A stretch of 64,000 nt of DNA, from IMG/VR virus record IMGVR_UViG_3300025759_000072, positions 1-64,000 of that record; one strand, written 5' to 3'. Position 1 is the first letter of the stretch, and each line of letters begins with the position of its first letter. Below, piece after piece: positions 50,566 to 58,330 of the stretch. The stretch is from a virus. The position numbers and the translations under genes were made by a program. The notes below the pieces were generated by a model. That model ran no database searches. It was not told where the DNA came from and saw only the letters and a program-made list of their open reading frames with translations.

Positions 50566-50594
50566 ATTATATCTTGTTTTTAAAAATAAGTCAA
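50566..50594 (-). promoter_or_regulatory. Repeated early promoter module with upstream A/T tract, TTGACT-17-TATAAT
   Basis: Hexamers at 50589-50594 and 50566-50571. The A/T tract overlaps the 3' end of the 43-residue gene. Confidence 0.82.
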
Positions 50595-50634
50595 CTGTTT
50601 TTTTAATAAAAACTAAAAAAAGTTTTGTTTAAAA

Positions 50635-50766
50635 TCAATAGGTTAGAACTTTTTTGTATTTTTCTTTTCGAGTGTACTTCGTCCTATCCCGGACAACACG
50701 GGGCTTGAAGGCGCTATCCTTAGTGAACAGCATCTTGGCGAGGCGAATTTTCTTTTGTTTTCTCAT
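50635..50766 (-). CDS. 43-residue basic protein
   Basis: Reads MRKQKKIRLAKMLFTKDSAF then KPRVVRDRTKYTRKEKYKKV. The KPRVV.DRTKY.RKEK pattern is common in tiny proteins of T4-like phages. The ATG overlaps the upstream stop (ATGA). Its first bases ATGAGAAAACA match the leader that follows each early promoter module. Role unknown. Confidence 0.68.
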   Translation of the reverse strand: MRKQKKIRLAKMLFTKDSAFKPRVVRDRTKYTRKEKYKKVLTY

Positions 50767-51143
50767 AATCTCAACGCAATGTCGTCAGCAATCATCTGGT
50801 CCATACCAGCGGGAGTCATCGGATAACCACGCTGTTTGAGGATCTTAGCGACATGGGGAGATACGTAACCCTTAGTCTGAAGAGCCTGGAGAGGAGCCAA
50901 ACCACTTTCTAACAGCGCAAGGTATTCTTCAACCGTGAAGTTTTCACACAAGAACTTTTTGAAAGCAACCATGCCACCACGCTTGAATCGAGCAATGAAG
51001 GCTTCTTTCGGCATACCAATTCGACTAGGGTGGATCTTGTCTGCACCATAGACCTCATCGTATGTCTTCTGACCAGCAAAGGGTCCGACGTAGTTGAGGT
51101 ACATACCGTCAAATTGGAAATTCTTGTTCACAAACTTAGTCAT
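50763..51143 (-). CDS. Small early protein
   Basis: 126 residues from MTKFVNKNFQFDGMYLNYVG then GADKIHPSRIGMPKEAFIAR and the C-terminal KILKQRGYPMTPAGMDQMIA. GGAG is six bases before the chosen ATG. The same family is seen in other phages; role unknown. Confidence 0.66.
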   Translation of the reverse strand: MTKFVNKNFQFDGMYLNYVGPFAGQKTYDEVYGADKIHPSRIGMPKEAFIARFKRGGMVAFKKFLCENFTVEEYLALLESGLAPLQALQTKGYVSPHVAKILKQRGYPMTPAGMDQMIADDIALRL

Positions 51144-51173
51144 CTCAATCTCCTTATCAATCATCATAAGTGT

Positions 51174-51202
51174 ATAATAACTTATGCTGAGAAATAAGTC
51201 AA
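51174..51202 (-). promoter_or_regulatory. Early promoter TTGACT-17-TATTAT with A/T tract
   Basis: Hexamers at 51197-51202 and 51174-51179; the upstream A/T stretch is shared with the 49614 and 50566 modules but the spacer is different. Confidence 0.75.
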
Positions 51203-51246
51203 CTGTTTTTTTAATAAAAACTAAAAAAAGTTTTGTTTAAAATCAA

Positions 51247-51726
51247 CTACTTAGCGTTTTTAGGGAATATTTTTTGAACTGGGAAGTCATAAAAGACGAA
51301 AATTTGATCAGACGTTTCAAGACGCTGATTCTTTTTACCCTCTTTTTTCTTCAATTTACCGACCTGAGGAATACCAGCCGCTGCTCGTTTTTGAGCCTTT
51401 TTGAGAGATTTCTGTTTTTCTTCGGACCACTCGAATCGAATCAGTTTATCGTCGGTATCATCGATGATCCACATAGTGATATATTTCTGCCCGTTAACCT
51501 TCGTCACTGAATATGACTTAAAAATAAACTCATCTTTCGGCATCTCGTATTTGGCTCGACCAATGAACTGCTCGTTAACCTGAAATGATAAAAAGACAGA
51601 AAATAGAATGAATGGTACGGCAGCATACCTCAACCATGTCTTTTGTACAATAAAAGGAAGAAAGCAGATTGCGCCTGTCACGATCCATAAGATCATCAGG
51701 TTTGTGGTTGTGAACATCATAATCAT
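51247..51726 (-). CDS. Two-TM protein of the ExbB/ExbD-like cassette
   Basis: 159 residues. Two hydrophobic segments (MILWIVTGAICFLPFIV and AAVPFILFSVFLSFQV, residues about 11-27 and 35-50), then a ~100-residue soluble domain with a Lys-rich stretch (KKAQKRAAAGIPQVGKLKKK) and a FVFYDFPVQKIF end. The ATG overlaps the stop of the ExbD-like gene, so the two are co-translated. No family recognised. Confidence 0.62.
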   Translation of the reverse strand: MIMMFTTTNLMILWIVTGAICFLPFIVQKTWLRYAAVPFILFSVFLSFQVNEQFIGRAKYEMPKDEFIFKSYSVTKVNGQKYITMWIIDDTDDKLIRFEWSEEKQKSLKKAQKRAAAGIPQVGKLKKKEGKKNQRLETSDQIFVFYDFPVQKIFPKNAK

Positions 51727-52361
51727 GGCGCGCCGTACTTCATATACATTTGTTTTGATGTTGCAATTCTTGTCTCATTGTCTGTAAAAATAACGTTACC
51801 ATTTCGAACATCAAATGACGCTACAAACTTCTCGACGCCTTTCTCTTCAAGATCGAACTTTTTGACTTTAAGAATCTTATATGGATTCACTTGAATGATC
51901 TCTACAGTCACATCTTTCTCTATTCCATAACCGTCGTAGTAATGTGTGGTTACCGAAAACGATCTATCTGATTTTGAACGAATGCTAATCACTTCACGAT
52001 TAACGAAGATTTCTTCTTTACTCTCTTGTGGTTTATTGTCAACTGAAGTATTAAGTGTATCATTCTTTTGGCCTAAATCATCTCTATCGAGATTCATTAG
52101 AGCGATATCTTTACTACGGAAACTTACGATGTTATCTGCATCATCCTTTATCCACAAATCAATATCGTTACCGCTTTCATCATTCCATTTTAGAACAATC
52201 AAATATTCAGCCTTTGGTTCAAAGGTATCCTTCTTAGCAACTGGATTGATTAGAATGAAAGCAAGCAGAAACAGAAATACGAATCCAATCAGCAGATTGA
52301 ATAGTAAATCAACGAATCCAAGTGTGCTTTTATATCTACTCGTTTTGTTCACTGTTTTCAT
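51723..52361 (-). CDS. ExbD/TolR-like anchor with a periplasmic beta domain
   Basis: 212 residues from MKTVNKTSRYKSTLGFVDLL. One TM helix (about 15-38) carries Asp18 in the FVDLLFNLLIGFVFLF context, the place of the proton-carrying Asp in ExbD/TolR/MotB. The periplasmic part is not TolR-like. It begins AEYLIVLKWNDESGNDIDLW, a pattern of beta-sandwich domains such as DUF2135. Encoded directly after the ExbB-like gene, with an overlap of 26 bases. Confidence 0.68.
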   Translation of the reverse strand: MKTVNKTSRYKSTLGFVDLLFNLLIGFVFLFLLAFILINPVAKKDTFEPKAEYLIVLKWNDESGNDIDLWIKDDADNIVSFRSKDIALMNLDRDDLGQKNDTLNTSVDNKPQESKEEIFVNREVISIRSKSDRSFSVTTHYYDGYGIEKDVTVEIIQVNPYKILKVKKFDLEEKGVEKFVASFDVRNGNVIFTDNETRIATSKQMYMKYGAP

Positions 52362-52797
52362 ACACCACCAACTGAATCTGTGTGAGAGTTGAGCAAACAA
52401 GGCCAACTAACGTAGTTACCAGAGCGGTGCTCATACCAACTGCCATTGCCTGAATTGAATCTTGAACATTCTTAACATTTGATACATCAAGCGTCTCAAA
52501 CGCTGTACCAAGCATAAGAAGGAATCCAGCAACAGTACCAATCATACCAAGACGTGTCATTGCTTCTGCAGCAAATGAAACATAATCAACGATCTTATCA
52601 TTTGTCAGTTCCCATGTTGATCGAGAACTTAACCAACCAACAGAAAGTGTAGATAGAACGAAGATAAAAATAATCAGAAAACTGATCTTTGTAAGATCAG
52701 CATCATACATCATCTCCCACCAATCATAGTGATACATCAGACCAGTGGCAAATGCGGTCAACGAAAACTGAATCCACCACTTCAACATTGCGTTCAT
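52336..52797 (-). CDS. ExbB/TolQ/MotA-type proton channel protein
   Basis: 153 residues with hydrophobic segments at about 7-23, 38-56, 84-100 and 118-141. The segment AEAMTRLGMIGTVAGFLLML (77-96) and AMAVGMSTALVTTLVGLVCS (117-136) carry the family signature G-T-x-x-G and ALVTT..GL. These proteins form pentameric channels that use the proton gradient to move an ExbD/MotB-type rotor, which the next gene supplies. It is shorter than ExbB (244). Overlaps the genes on both sides. Confidence 0.8.
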   Translation of the reverse strand: MNAMLKWWIQFSLTAFATGLMYHYDWWEMMYDADLTKISFLIIFIFVLSTLSVGWLSSRSTWELTNDKIVDYVSFAAEAMTRLGMIGTVAGFLLMLGTAFETLDVSNVKNVQDSIQAMAVGMSTALVTTLVGLVCSTLTQIQLVVYENSEQNE

Positions 52798-53123
52798 AAT
52801 TTTGGTCCTTTATTTTTTTCAGGTTCACCATGACCCGTTGCTATGATACATGATACTTTTTCAATGTGCGTTTCGACTATCGAAAATGAACCTGTTTTAA
52901 TATTACGAAAAATACTCAACACTATTTTATCGTTTGGTTTATCATTAGGTCCAGAACTAAATCCAAAAAATTCAAAACTACTTTCACCAAACTGATTCAA
53001 TTTATTCATAACATCATCACTTGGACCACATATAATATTTTTCTTTGTTGGACCAATAGGTGGATGAGCATATACATTACAAGAAAACAATACCACAGTG
53101 ATTATGGTAATTATTGTTTTCAT
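52794..53123 (-). CDS. Secreted protein upstream of the ExbB-like gene
   Basis: 109 residues: signal peptide MKTIITIITVVLFSCNVYA, then a mature domain with two Cys (IICGPSDDV, KVSCIIATG) that may form a disulphide. It has GESSFEFFGFSSGPNDKPND and ETHIEKVSCII. The stop overlaps the next gene's ATG by four bases, tying it to the membrane cassette. Function unknown; a periplasmic partner is plausible. Confidence 0.6.
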   Translation of the reverse strand: MKTIITIITVVLFSCNVYAHPPIGPTKKNIICGPSDDVMNKLNQFGESSFEFFGFSSGPNDKPNDKIVLSIFRNIKTGSFSIVETHIEKVSCIIATGHGEPEKNKGPKL

Positions 53124-53126
53124 TTT

Positions 53127-53801
53127 TTATCCAATCAATCTGGATGTGAAAAATTCATGTTCTTTATATTTATATGGGTCCGACATAAAGATTTGTGGTG
53201 AATCCCCTTCAACAGCAATCAATATGATATTTTGTTCTACTCTCTCGCCATACATCTCTTCTATCATATATGAGTATGTTGCACACTGTAGAAAATAGTC
53301 TTCAATCCATTCTCGTTTTTTTGTTTTACGAGATGTTTTAAAATCAAGCACGGTTAGTTTATTATTGATTTGACAAACCATGTCTACTCTTCCAGCCAAT
53401 CGATACTCATGGCTGAATAGAGCGCACTCCTGCATGAACACTTTTTGTATTGATTGTAAAAGAATTGGTTGAATATTAAAAAACATTTGAACAGCATCTG
53501 GCATCTGCCCTTTGATGATGTCTTCTAAACTTACATTATCGATAAAGTCTTCGAGCATCTTATGAACAGCAGTACCACGAGATGCTGATTGATGACTGAT
53601 ACGATTGGCTTCTGCTTCACCAACCTTTCGGCGCCACTCCATCAATCCTTCTTTCTTTCCAGGAAGGTTGCCGAGCGCAGTCGTTACTGATTCGTATAAG
53701 ACTTCGGAAGGTCCATTTGGTACTCGATACCTGCGACCCTCCTCCGTCGTGATTGCTTCTATGTCGTACTTTTCAAATCTATCTTCATGTATAAATTGCA
53801 T
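53127..53801 (-). CDS. PD-(D/E)XK exonuclease (RecB/Cas4-like)
   Basis: 224 residues. The nuclease core is GRVDMV (Asp140) and VLDFKTS (Asp153, Lys155), preceded by Glu126 (QECALFSHE) and a His80 motif (RGTAVH), and followed by a QCATYSYMIEEMYG helix, the usual order in PDDEXK_1 phage exonucleases. Probably degrades or resects DNA during replication or recombination. Overlaps phoH by 17 bases. Confidence 0.85.
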   Translation of the reverse strand: MQFIHEDRFEKYDIEAITTEEGRRYRVPNGPSEVLYESVTTALGNLPGKKEGLMEWRRKVGEAEANRISHQSASRGTAVHKMLEDFIDNVSLEDIIKGQMPDAVQMFFNIQPILLQSIQKVFMQECALFSHEYRLAGRVDMVCQINNKLTVLDFKTSRKTKKREWIEDYFLQCATYSYMIEEMYGERVEQNIILIAVEGDSPQIFMSDPYKYKEHEFFTSRLIG

Positions 53802-54552
53802 GATCGATTTTAGCCATAATATAAGATTTCACAAGTTCGCTACGCACGATATCATCCTCATTAAAATAAATTGTTTTAAAGTACGGAATTGATGTTAATA
53901 CCTTCATGAATGATAATAATCCACTACCTTCTCTCATGTTCTGTAAATCACTTTGTCTAAAGTCACCGGAAAAAATAATACGACAGTTATCACCGATGCG
54001 AGTTATAATAGAGTCGAGTTCGTGGAATGTCATGTTCTGACATTCATCGACGATAACAATAGAATCATTAAGAGTAATTCCCCGTATGAAGGATGTAGAT
54101 ATAAACTCAACCATTCCTCGACTTTTAATCGTTTCATATGCGTCTCCGCGTCCAAATAATTCTGTAAAGATGTTATAGTATGGTTGCTCATACGCTTTCA
54201 TCTTTTCTTTTTGGTTTCCTGGTAGAAACCCCATGTCCCTTGTTGGGACTATTGATCGTACAATGACTAACTTTTGTTTAGTAGATGAATGTGTTAGGAT
54301 TTCTTTTAAAGCAAGATATATTGAGATAAACGTTTTACCAGTACCAGCCAATCCTTGAAGTAACAAGTGTTTATCTTTACGGTATTCATCGAACGTTCTT
54401 GATTGGTTTTTTGTTTTTGGTTCGATATTTTTTAAGTTCAATCCTGTGTTAACACCTTTCTTTTTTGCTTTACGTTTTTGTTTTCTTGATAGTTTTTCTT
54501 CAAAAAAGTTATAGTTATCTTCTACAAAAGCTAAGTTAGAGTGATTGTACAT
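53785..54552 (-). CDS. phoH: PhoH-like ATPase
   Basis: 255 residues. A basic N terminus (KQKRKAKKKG), then Walker A GLAGTGKT (67-74), VRSIVPTRDMGFLPGNQKEK, Walker B SIVIVDECQNM and a FSGDFRQSDL sensor motif define PhoH. Phage PhoH is very common in marine phages; its host homologue links to phosphate starvation and RNA metabolism, but the role in phage is unproven. Starts before the exonuclease gene in the same operon. Confidence 0.93.
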   Translation of the reverse strand: MYNHSNLAFVEDNYNFFEEKLSRKQKRKAKKKGVNTGLNLKNIEPKTKNQSRTFDEYRKDKHLLLQGLAGTGKTFISIYLALKEILTHSSTKQKLVIVRSIVPTRDMGFLPGNQKEKMKAYEQPYYNIFTELFGRGDAYETIKSRGMVEFISTSFIRGITLNDSIVIVDECQNMTFHELDSIITRIGDNCRIIFSGDFRQSDLQNMREGSGLLSFMKVLTSIPYFKTIYFNEDDIVRSELVKSYIMAKIDHAIYT

Positions 54553-54571
54553 GATACCTCCTAGGTAATCA

Positions 54572-54892
54572 TTACAAAGTATCTGCGGCTCTTTTCTTTC
54601 TCCATTTCTCTACTGCATCACGGGTCTTAACAGCCTTAACAGATTTTGCACCATATTGCTCGCCGAGTTTGCTATTTGGATTAGCCTCGGCGATTCTTGC
54701 AAGTTGTTCCCTCCAACCATCATCAGTACGCAGTGATTTATTCACTGATGTACCAGCAACGATATTCATCTGTGTTGAAGGGAGTTGACGGATGTGTGGA
54801 TTGTCAGAAAGGAATGCCTCACGTTCAGCCATAGACATGAATTCAGTAAACTCTTCTTTAGTTTTTTCATTAATAAAAGAATATGTAGGCAT
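54572..54892 (-). CDS. Conserved T4-like phage protein
   Basis: 106 residues, MPTYSFINEKTKEEFTEFMS, then IVAGTSVNKSLRTDDGWREQ, LARIAEANPNSKLGEQYG. Commonly found beside phoH in marine T4-like phages. The N terminus resembles FmdB-type zinc ribbons, but no Cys is present here, so zinc binding seems lost. GGAGG precedes the ATG. Confidence 0.72.
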   Translation of the reverse strand: MPTYSFINEKTKEEFTEFMSMAEREAFLSDNPHIRQLPSTQMNIVAGTSVNKSLRTDDGWREQLARIAEANPNSKLGEQYGAKSVKAVKTRDAVEKWRKKRAADTL

Positions 54893-54917
54893 TGCACCTC
54901 CTTATTTGTATTTATTA

Positions 54918-55481
54918 TTATGCTGTTTTACCCAAATACCAGTATGGAACTTGACGATTAGTCCATTTGGCAAACGATGCTTTTGCTACATTGTAGTAGT
55001 TACGATACGATTGAATAGGATCATCTGTTACGATACATTCTGGAAAGTTTTTCATAGCAATCGCAAATGGAGTTCGTGGACCTTCTGGAATATTACGAGG
55101 AGGCGCCATTAGATAACAACCAATACCTTTATTTGACCAAGCACCATGTGTTTTACCATACCGACGATTGTATTCTACAGCAAGAGCCATATAATGCTGT
55201 ACGTGCCATTTGTAGTTCTCTGTTGACTGCATGGTCCATACGGTACAAGGATGACCCATATGGACTGCTTTCATTAGAACGTCTTCTAGTGGACCATCGA
55301 GTTTCCAGTATTTGATCATTCGCTTACCAGATTTAGATGGTCGCATTTCCATAACACCATCGAGCATACGATGCGCTGTTGATAACATCTGTGCTGATTC
55401 GGTAACCATTTTCACTACGTGTTTGTCACACAGAGCACGAGCGGACTCTTGTGGGCAATCACTCACTGCAAAGATATTCAT
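54918..55481 (-). CDS. Conserved phage protein with CDKHV motif
   Basis: 187 residues. MNIFAVSDCPQESARALCDK, HVVKMVTESAQMLSTAHR, GHPCTVWTMQSTENYKW and SYRNYYNVAK form a family very common in phages, without known biochemistry. The repeated His and Cys (C-DKHVVKM, HPC) suggest a metal site. Overlaps the upstream gene by four bases. Confidence 0.75.
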   Translation of the reverse strand: MNIFAVSDCPQESARALCDKHVVKMVTESAQMLSTAHRMLDGVMEMRPSKSGKRMIKYWKLDGPLEDVLMKAVHMGHPCTVWTMQSTENYKWHVQHYMALAVEYNRRYGKTHGAWSNKGIGCYLMAPPRNIPEGPRTPFAIAMKNFPECIVTDDPIQSYRNYYNVAKASFAKWTNRQVPYWYLGKTA

Positions 55482-55756
55482 CGTTTCGTTTTCCTACTTT
55501 TGATATTTTTTTCCCAAGTATTTTTTCCCCAAGTATTTTTCTTATTATAAACTCCATTATCTTTCGGTTTTTTAGATATATAAGACCCACCGAACATCGA
55601 ACCGGTTTGTCCTTTATCAAATACTGGTCTATCCATCGGATAATCTTTATCTAATTGTTCCAGTCGTTCTTTAGTTTTCTTTTCTCGCCACCACTTATCT
55701 GCTGCTTTTTTTCCATCTTTCTTTAGAATTTTTCCGTATATATTATCCACAATCAA
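55478..55756 (-). CDS. Small basic protein
   Basis: 92 residues, Lys-rich (MIVDNIYGKILKKDGKKAAD, KWWREKKTKERLEQLDKDYP), with a Gly-rich middle GQTGSMFGGSYISKKP and a basic tail (KNTWGKNTWEKN repeat). Conserved type in T4-like phages; role unknown. Confidence 0.65.
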   Translation of the reverse strand: MIVDNIYGKILKKDGKKAADKWWREKKTKERLEQLDKDYPMDRPVFDKGQTGSMFGGSYISKKPKDNGVYNKKNTWGKNTWEKNIKSRKTKR

Positions 55757-55764
55757 TCCTCAAA

Positions 55765-56004
55765 CTAATAATTAAAACGAAAAGGAGACAACTTCTTCAT
55801 CTCATCTTCTGTAGGGCGCTTAGTACCAGCGTACACTACCAGATCGTCATCTTCGTTTTCATAACATTCAACAATATTATCCTTAGCAAGGATCGAAAGT
55901 GATACTTGGATCATATGATCGATATCATATGATTTACGACCAAGATAAAATGAAAGACCAACCAAAGATATTAGACCTGCAAGTATTAGAATATCATGAT
56001 ACAT
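55765..56004 (-). CDS. Small membrane-anchored protein
   Basis: 79 residues: an N-terminal TM helix (MYHDILILAGLISLVGLSFY) and a short soluble domain (HMIQVSLSILAKDNIVECYE, LVVYAGTKRPTEDEM). Seen in related phages. Driven by a consensus promoter at 56031-56059; GGAG precedes the ATG. Confidence 0.68.
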   Translation of the reverse strand: MYHDILILAGLISLVGLSFYLGRKSYDIDHMIQVSLSILAKDNIVECYENEDDDLVVYAGTKRPTEDEMKKLSPFRFNY

Positions 56005-56030
56005 TTTTTTCTCCTTTAGAATATATATTC

Positions 56031-56059
56031 ATTATACTTTAAAAACAAAAAAAAGTCAA
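56031..56059 (-). promoter_or_regulatory. Early-type promoter TTGACT-17-TATAAT
   Basis: Hexamers at 56054-56059 and 56031-56036, spacer mostly T. The -35 overlaps the stop of the upstream gene. Confidence 0.8.
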
Positions 56060-56682
56060 TGATTTTCCAATAATTTTTTTAACTCTTCTAAATTATTTCT
56101 GTATGAATTGCGAATCAATGGTTGATATGACTTATTTTTTTCTGGATAAACAAACACGAAATCAACATCTTCGTGTTTTTCAATCAACCATCCAATATAA
56201 TCTAGTCGATTACGAGTATCGACCAGCGAGGCTCTTGTATTCTCTTCATACGCATTCGTACCATCAAATAGATTTGATAATGCCACTTTATTATCAACAA
56301 TCATCGAATCAAATCCCAACATGAACAATTGCTTGTATCCCATCTTGATTGCCTCAAGCATCGCATTGACACCAGCATTGGAACGAGAAGTTAAACCAGG
56401 TTTACCATTTTTCTTCCAATGAATCTCGAAGGGTTCATACTGTTCATCTTTTGGAGGTACAATAAATCTTTTTGATGGAAAATCAGAAGATTCAATCTCC
56501 GTTATTATCTTATCATCAATCGCCACAAGGTAATCTGGCAAATCATAATTTGGTCTGAACTCTCGATAAAGAGCATTGCAACCAAATACTGTACCTTTGT
56601 CTTTTAGATCCATCAAGTCAAAATCTTTTCTTGATGATCCGTTACCGATTATAAATGCTCTCTTCGCCATAGGCTTCATCAT
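56056..56682 (-). CDS. Glycosyltransferase-like protein (DUF115/sialyltransferase-like fold suspected)
   Basis: 208 residues. It begins with a nucleotide-binding-like motif FIIGNGSSRKDFDLMDLKDK, then GTVFGCNALYREF, DYLVAIDDKI and SRSNAGVNAMLEAIKMGYKQ, LFMLGFD. The GNG(P/S)S...D....DVFGCN pattern occurs in phage and bacterial proteins that modify sugars on surface or DNA. Starts at 56682 or 56670 (MAKRAF); no good ribosome site decides. Confidence 0.55.
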   Translation of the reverse strand: MMKPMAKRAFIIGNGSSRKDFDLMDLKDKGTVFGCNALYREFRPNYDLPDYLVAIDDKIITEIESSDFPSKRFIVPPKDEQYEPFEIHWKKNGKPGLTSRSNAGVNAMLEAIKMGYKQLFMLGFDSMIVDNKVALSNLFDGTNAYEENTRASLVDTRNRLDYIGWLIEKHEDVDFVFVYPEKNKSYQPLIRNSYRNNLEELKKLLENH

Positions 56683-56797
56683 ATTTTTTCGCTTTTGGTT
56701 TACGATACTTCTTCACAATTTGTTTGCGTTTAGTGGGTTTCTTATCAAAAGAATATTCATTGTCCCATGACTTTTCACGCCGAAACGTCTTACCCAT
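56642..56797 (-). CDS. 51-residue basic protein
   Basis: Reads MGKTFRREKSWDNEYSFDKK then PTKRKQIVKKYRKPKAKKYD. Small MGKTFRR-type proteins recur in T4-like phages. Overlaps the start of the glycosyltransferase-like gene. AAAATGGG context with no strong ribosome site; conservation argues for it. Confidence 0.58.
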   Translation of the reverse strand: MGKTFRREKSWDNEYSFDKKPTKRKQIVKKYRKPKAKKYDEAYGEESIYNR

Positions 56798-56803
56798 TTT
56801 AGT

Positions 56804-57013
56804 TTATTTCTCTTTCTTTAACTTCCATAAAATATATGGATCGTTTTTTTCTACTTGTAGAGGAATTTGTTTTGCTTTTGGATCAATTGGTGTTGGACCA
56901 ACATAATGCCATGTTGCTCCGTTGTTTACATCTTTTTCAACGGCTTTAATAAATTCTTGGTTATCAACGACAAATAATCCAAAAAATAATGCTAATACTG
57001 AAATTACAATCAT
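56804..57013 (-). CDS. Small exported or membrane protein
   Basis: 69 residues with an N-terminal hydrophobic helix (MIVISVLALFFGLFVV), then FIKAVEKDVNNGATWHYVGP and IPLQVEKNDPYILWKLKKEK. Similar short proteins occur in marine T4-like phages next to the DUF6433-type gene. The ATG directly follows the upstream gene's stop. Confidence 0.65.
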   Translation of the reverse strand: MIVISVLALFFGLFVVDNQEFIKAVEKDVNNGATWHYVGPTPIDPKAKQIPLQVEKNDPYILWKLKKEK

Positions 57014-57463
57014 TTATTTATTTTCCTCTGTTTTCCATGTTGATGCTAATGTTGGCCATGCTTCTTCGAATAGTTTTTGTGTGATACCTTTATATGGCAT
57101 CTTCTTATCTTTAATTGCTAATACTAATTTTGCATCATCTGGATCCAATGATTCAAGAAACTGAACAAACTGAGATTCTCTTTGGATAGATTTCATATCC
57201 GGATATGGTCCATCTTTTAGAAAGATGCGAAACTTACGTACATTTGCATACAACGATGTTTGTAAATCCGATTCTTTTGGTTGCGCTTTATATGGTGGAT
57301 CTCCTTCTGGTAAAACAAACTGATGCTTTGGATTGAAACAAATGTCAACCACTGCTTCAAGTGTTGTATTATGATCCTTCCTTAACGTTTCAATTTGTTG
57401 TTTTCGAGATTTAATATCTGAAACCCTCTTTAAGATTTCAGCCACACTTTCTTTCATTGCCAT
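57014..57463 (-). CDS. Conserved T4-like phage protein (DUF6433-type)
   Basis: 149 residues. SVAEILKRVSDIKSRKQQIE, then LEAVVDICFNPKHQFVLPEG, DPPYK and DPDDAKLVLAIKDKKMPYKG, ITQKLFEEAWP are the family's usual landmarks. It is regularly encoded beside the RNase H gene in marine T4-like phages. The end of the pattern (KLVLAIKDKKMPYKGIT) resembles that of other DUF6433 members as I know them. Role unknown. Confidence 0.78.
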   Translation of the reverse strand: MAMKESVAEILKRVSDIKSRKQQIETLRKDHNTTLEAVVDICFNPKHQFVLPEGDPPYKAQPKESDLQTSLYANVRKFRIFLKDGPYPDMKSIQRESQFVQFLESLDPDDAKLVLAIKDKKMPYKGITQKLFEEAWPTLASTWKTEENK

Positions 57464-58330
57464 TTAGAACTCCTGAATCACGTCCATAAGATTTTTCAAT
57501 CTATTCTGAACAAAATAGTTAAATAATTTATCTCTACGATTACATTTATAATTTTCAAACTTTTCAAGTACCTGATCTTGAATCTCTTGAGGTACAAAAT
57601 CAAGATTTACAAGTTGCTCATTGCGTCGATAGTTGCGAAGCATTCTTTCATTACAAAAGTCTTCCGGTGAATGACCGTTCCAACCATCGATCTTTTTAGC
57701 AGACAAAGGTTTCTGTCTCTTATCAACAACGAACGTATCGTCATCTGACAAAAAGTTAGGAACACCATCACCTCTATCGCCACGAAGAATATGCTCATGC
57801 ATGTAACGAGCAGGATTGCTACACGTCACAAACTTCTTTTGCATTGGGCTGTACTGTTCAACGTTAGCATACTTCTGTAACTGAACAAAGTCTTTATCAG
57901 ATGAAAGAATCAGAATCGGTTCAGATGATCCATTCGTAACACCAAGATGCCCATACTCATGACAGATGGTAGCAATGATATCATCAGCCTCTGCTCTATC
58001 AATCTGTATTACCTTGTAAGGGAAAACTTCTTTGAGATCATCACGAATACCATTGAGCACTTCAAAGATCGTATGCCAGTCAAGACCTGACTCTTCACGA
58101 TCCTTCTTACGATGATGCTTATAGTATGGAAAAATATCTCGACGCCAGTAGTTCTTATCATCACAACAGATAACAAGTTCGCCATACTTCTCGCCAAACT
58201 TATTACGATATAGACGAAGAGAGTTGAGTACCATATGCCGAACCAAGTCAGGTTCGATAGGTACGTTTTTACCTCCAATCTGTTTCATAAGATTGGAAAT
58301 CATAACTTGATTTAAATCAACGAGTATCAT
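57464..58330 (-). CDS. rnh: RNase H / 5'-3' exonuclease (FEN-type)
   Basis: 288 residues (T4: 305). Acidic motifs of the FEN family are visible: MILVDLNQVM (Asp5), VICCDDKNYWRRDIFPYYK, HHRK basic bridge, DRAEADDIIATICHEYG and LSSDKDFVQLQKYA. T4 RNase H removes lagging-strand primers and some adjacent DNA. A TTGACT-17-TATAAT promoter lies at 58363-58391. Confidence 0.92.
   Translation of the reverse strand: MILVDLNQVMISNLMKQIGGKNVPIEPDLVRHMVLNSLRLYRNKFGEKYGELVICCDDKNYWRRDIFPYYKHHRKKDREESGLDWHTIFEVLNGIRDDLKEVFPYKVIQIDRAEADDIIATICHEYGHLGVTNGSSEPILILSSDKDFVQLQKYANVEQYSPMQKKFVTCSNPARYMHEHILRGDRGDGVPNFLSDDDTFVVDKRQKPLSAKKIDGWNGHSPEDFCNERMLRNYRRNEQLVNLDFVPQEIQDQVLEKFENYKCNRRDKLFNYFVQNRLKNLMDVIQEF

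Noticed and set aside
48455-51245. CRISPR-like array from the repeated ~50-base blocks
   Set aside because: The blocks are separated by whole genes of different length and contain -35/-10 boxes; no spacers and no cas genes.
53167-53174. TATAAATA at the 3' end of the exonuclease gene
   Set aside because: Encodes the Tyr-Lys-Tyr-Lys codons near the C terminus; it could serve the secreted-protein gene downstream, but that cassette appears early, so I do not call it.
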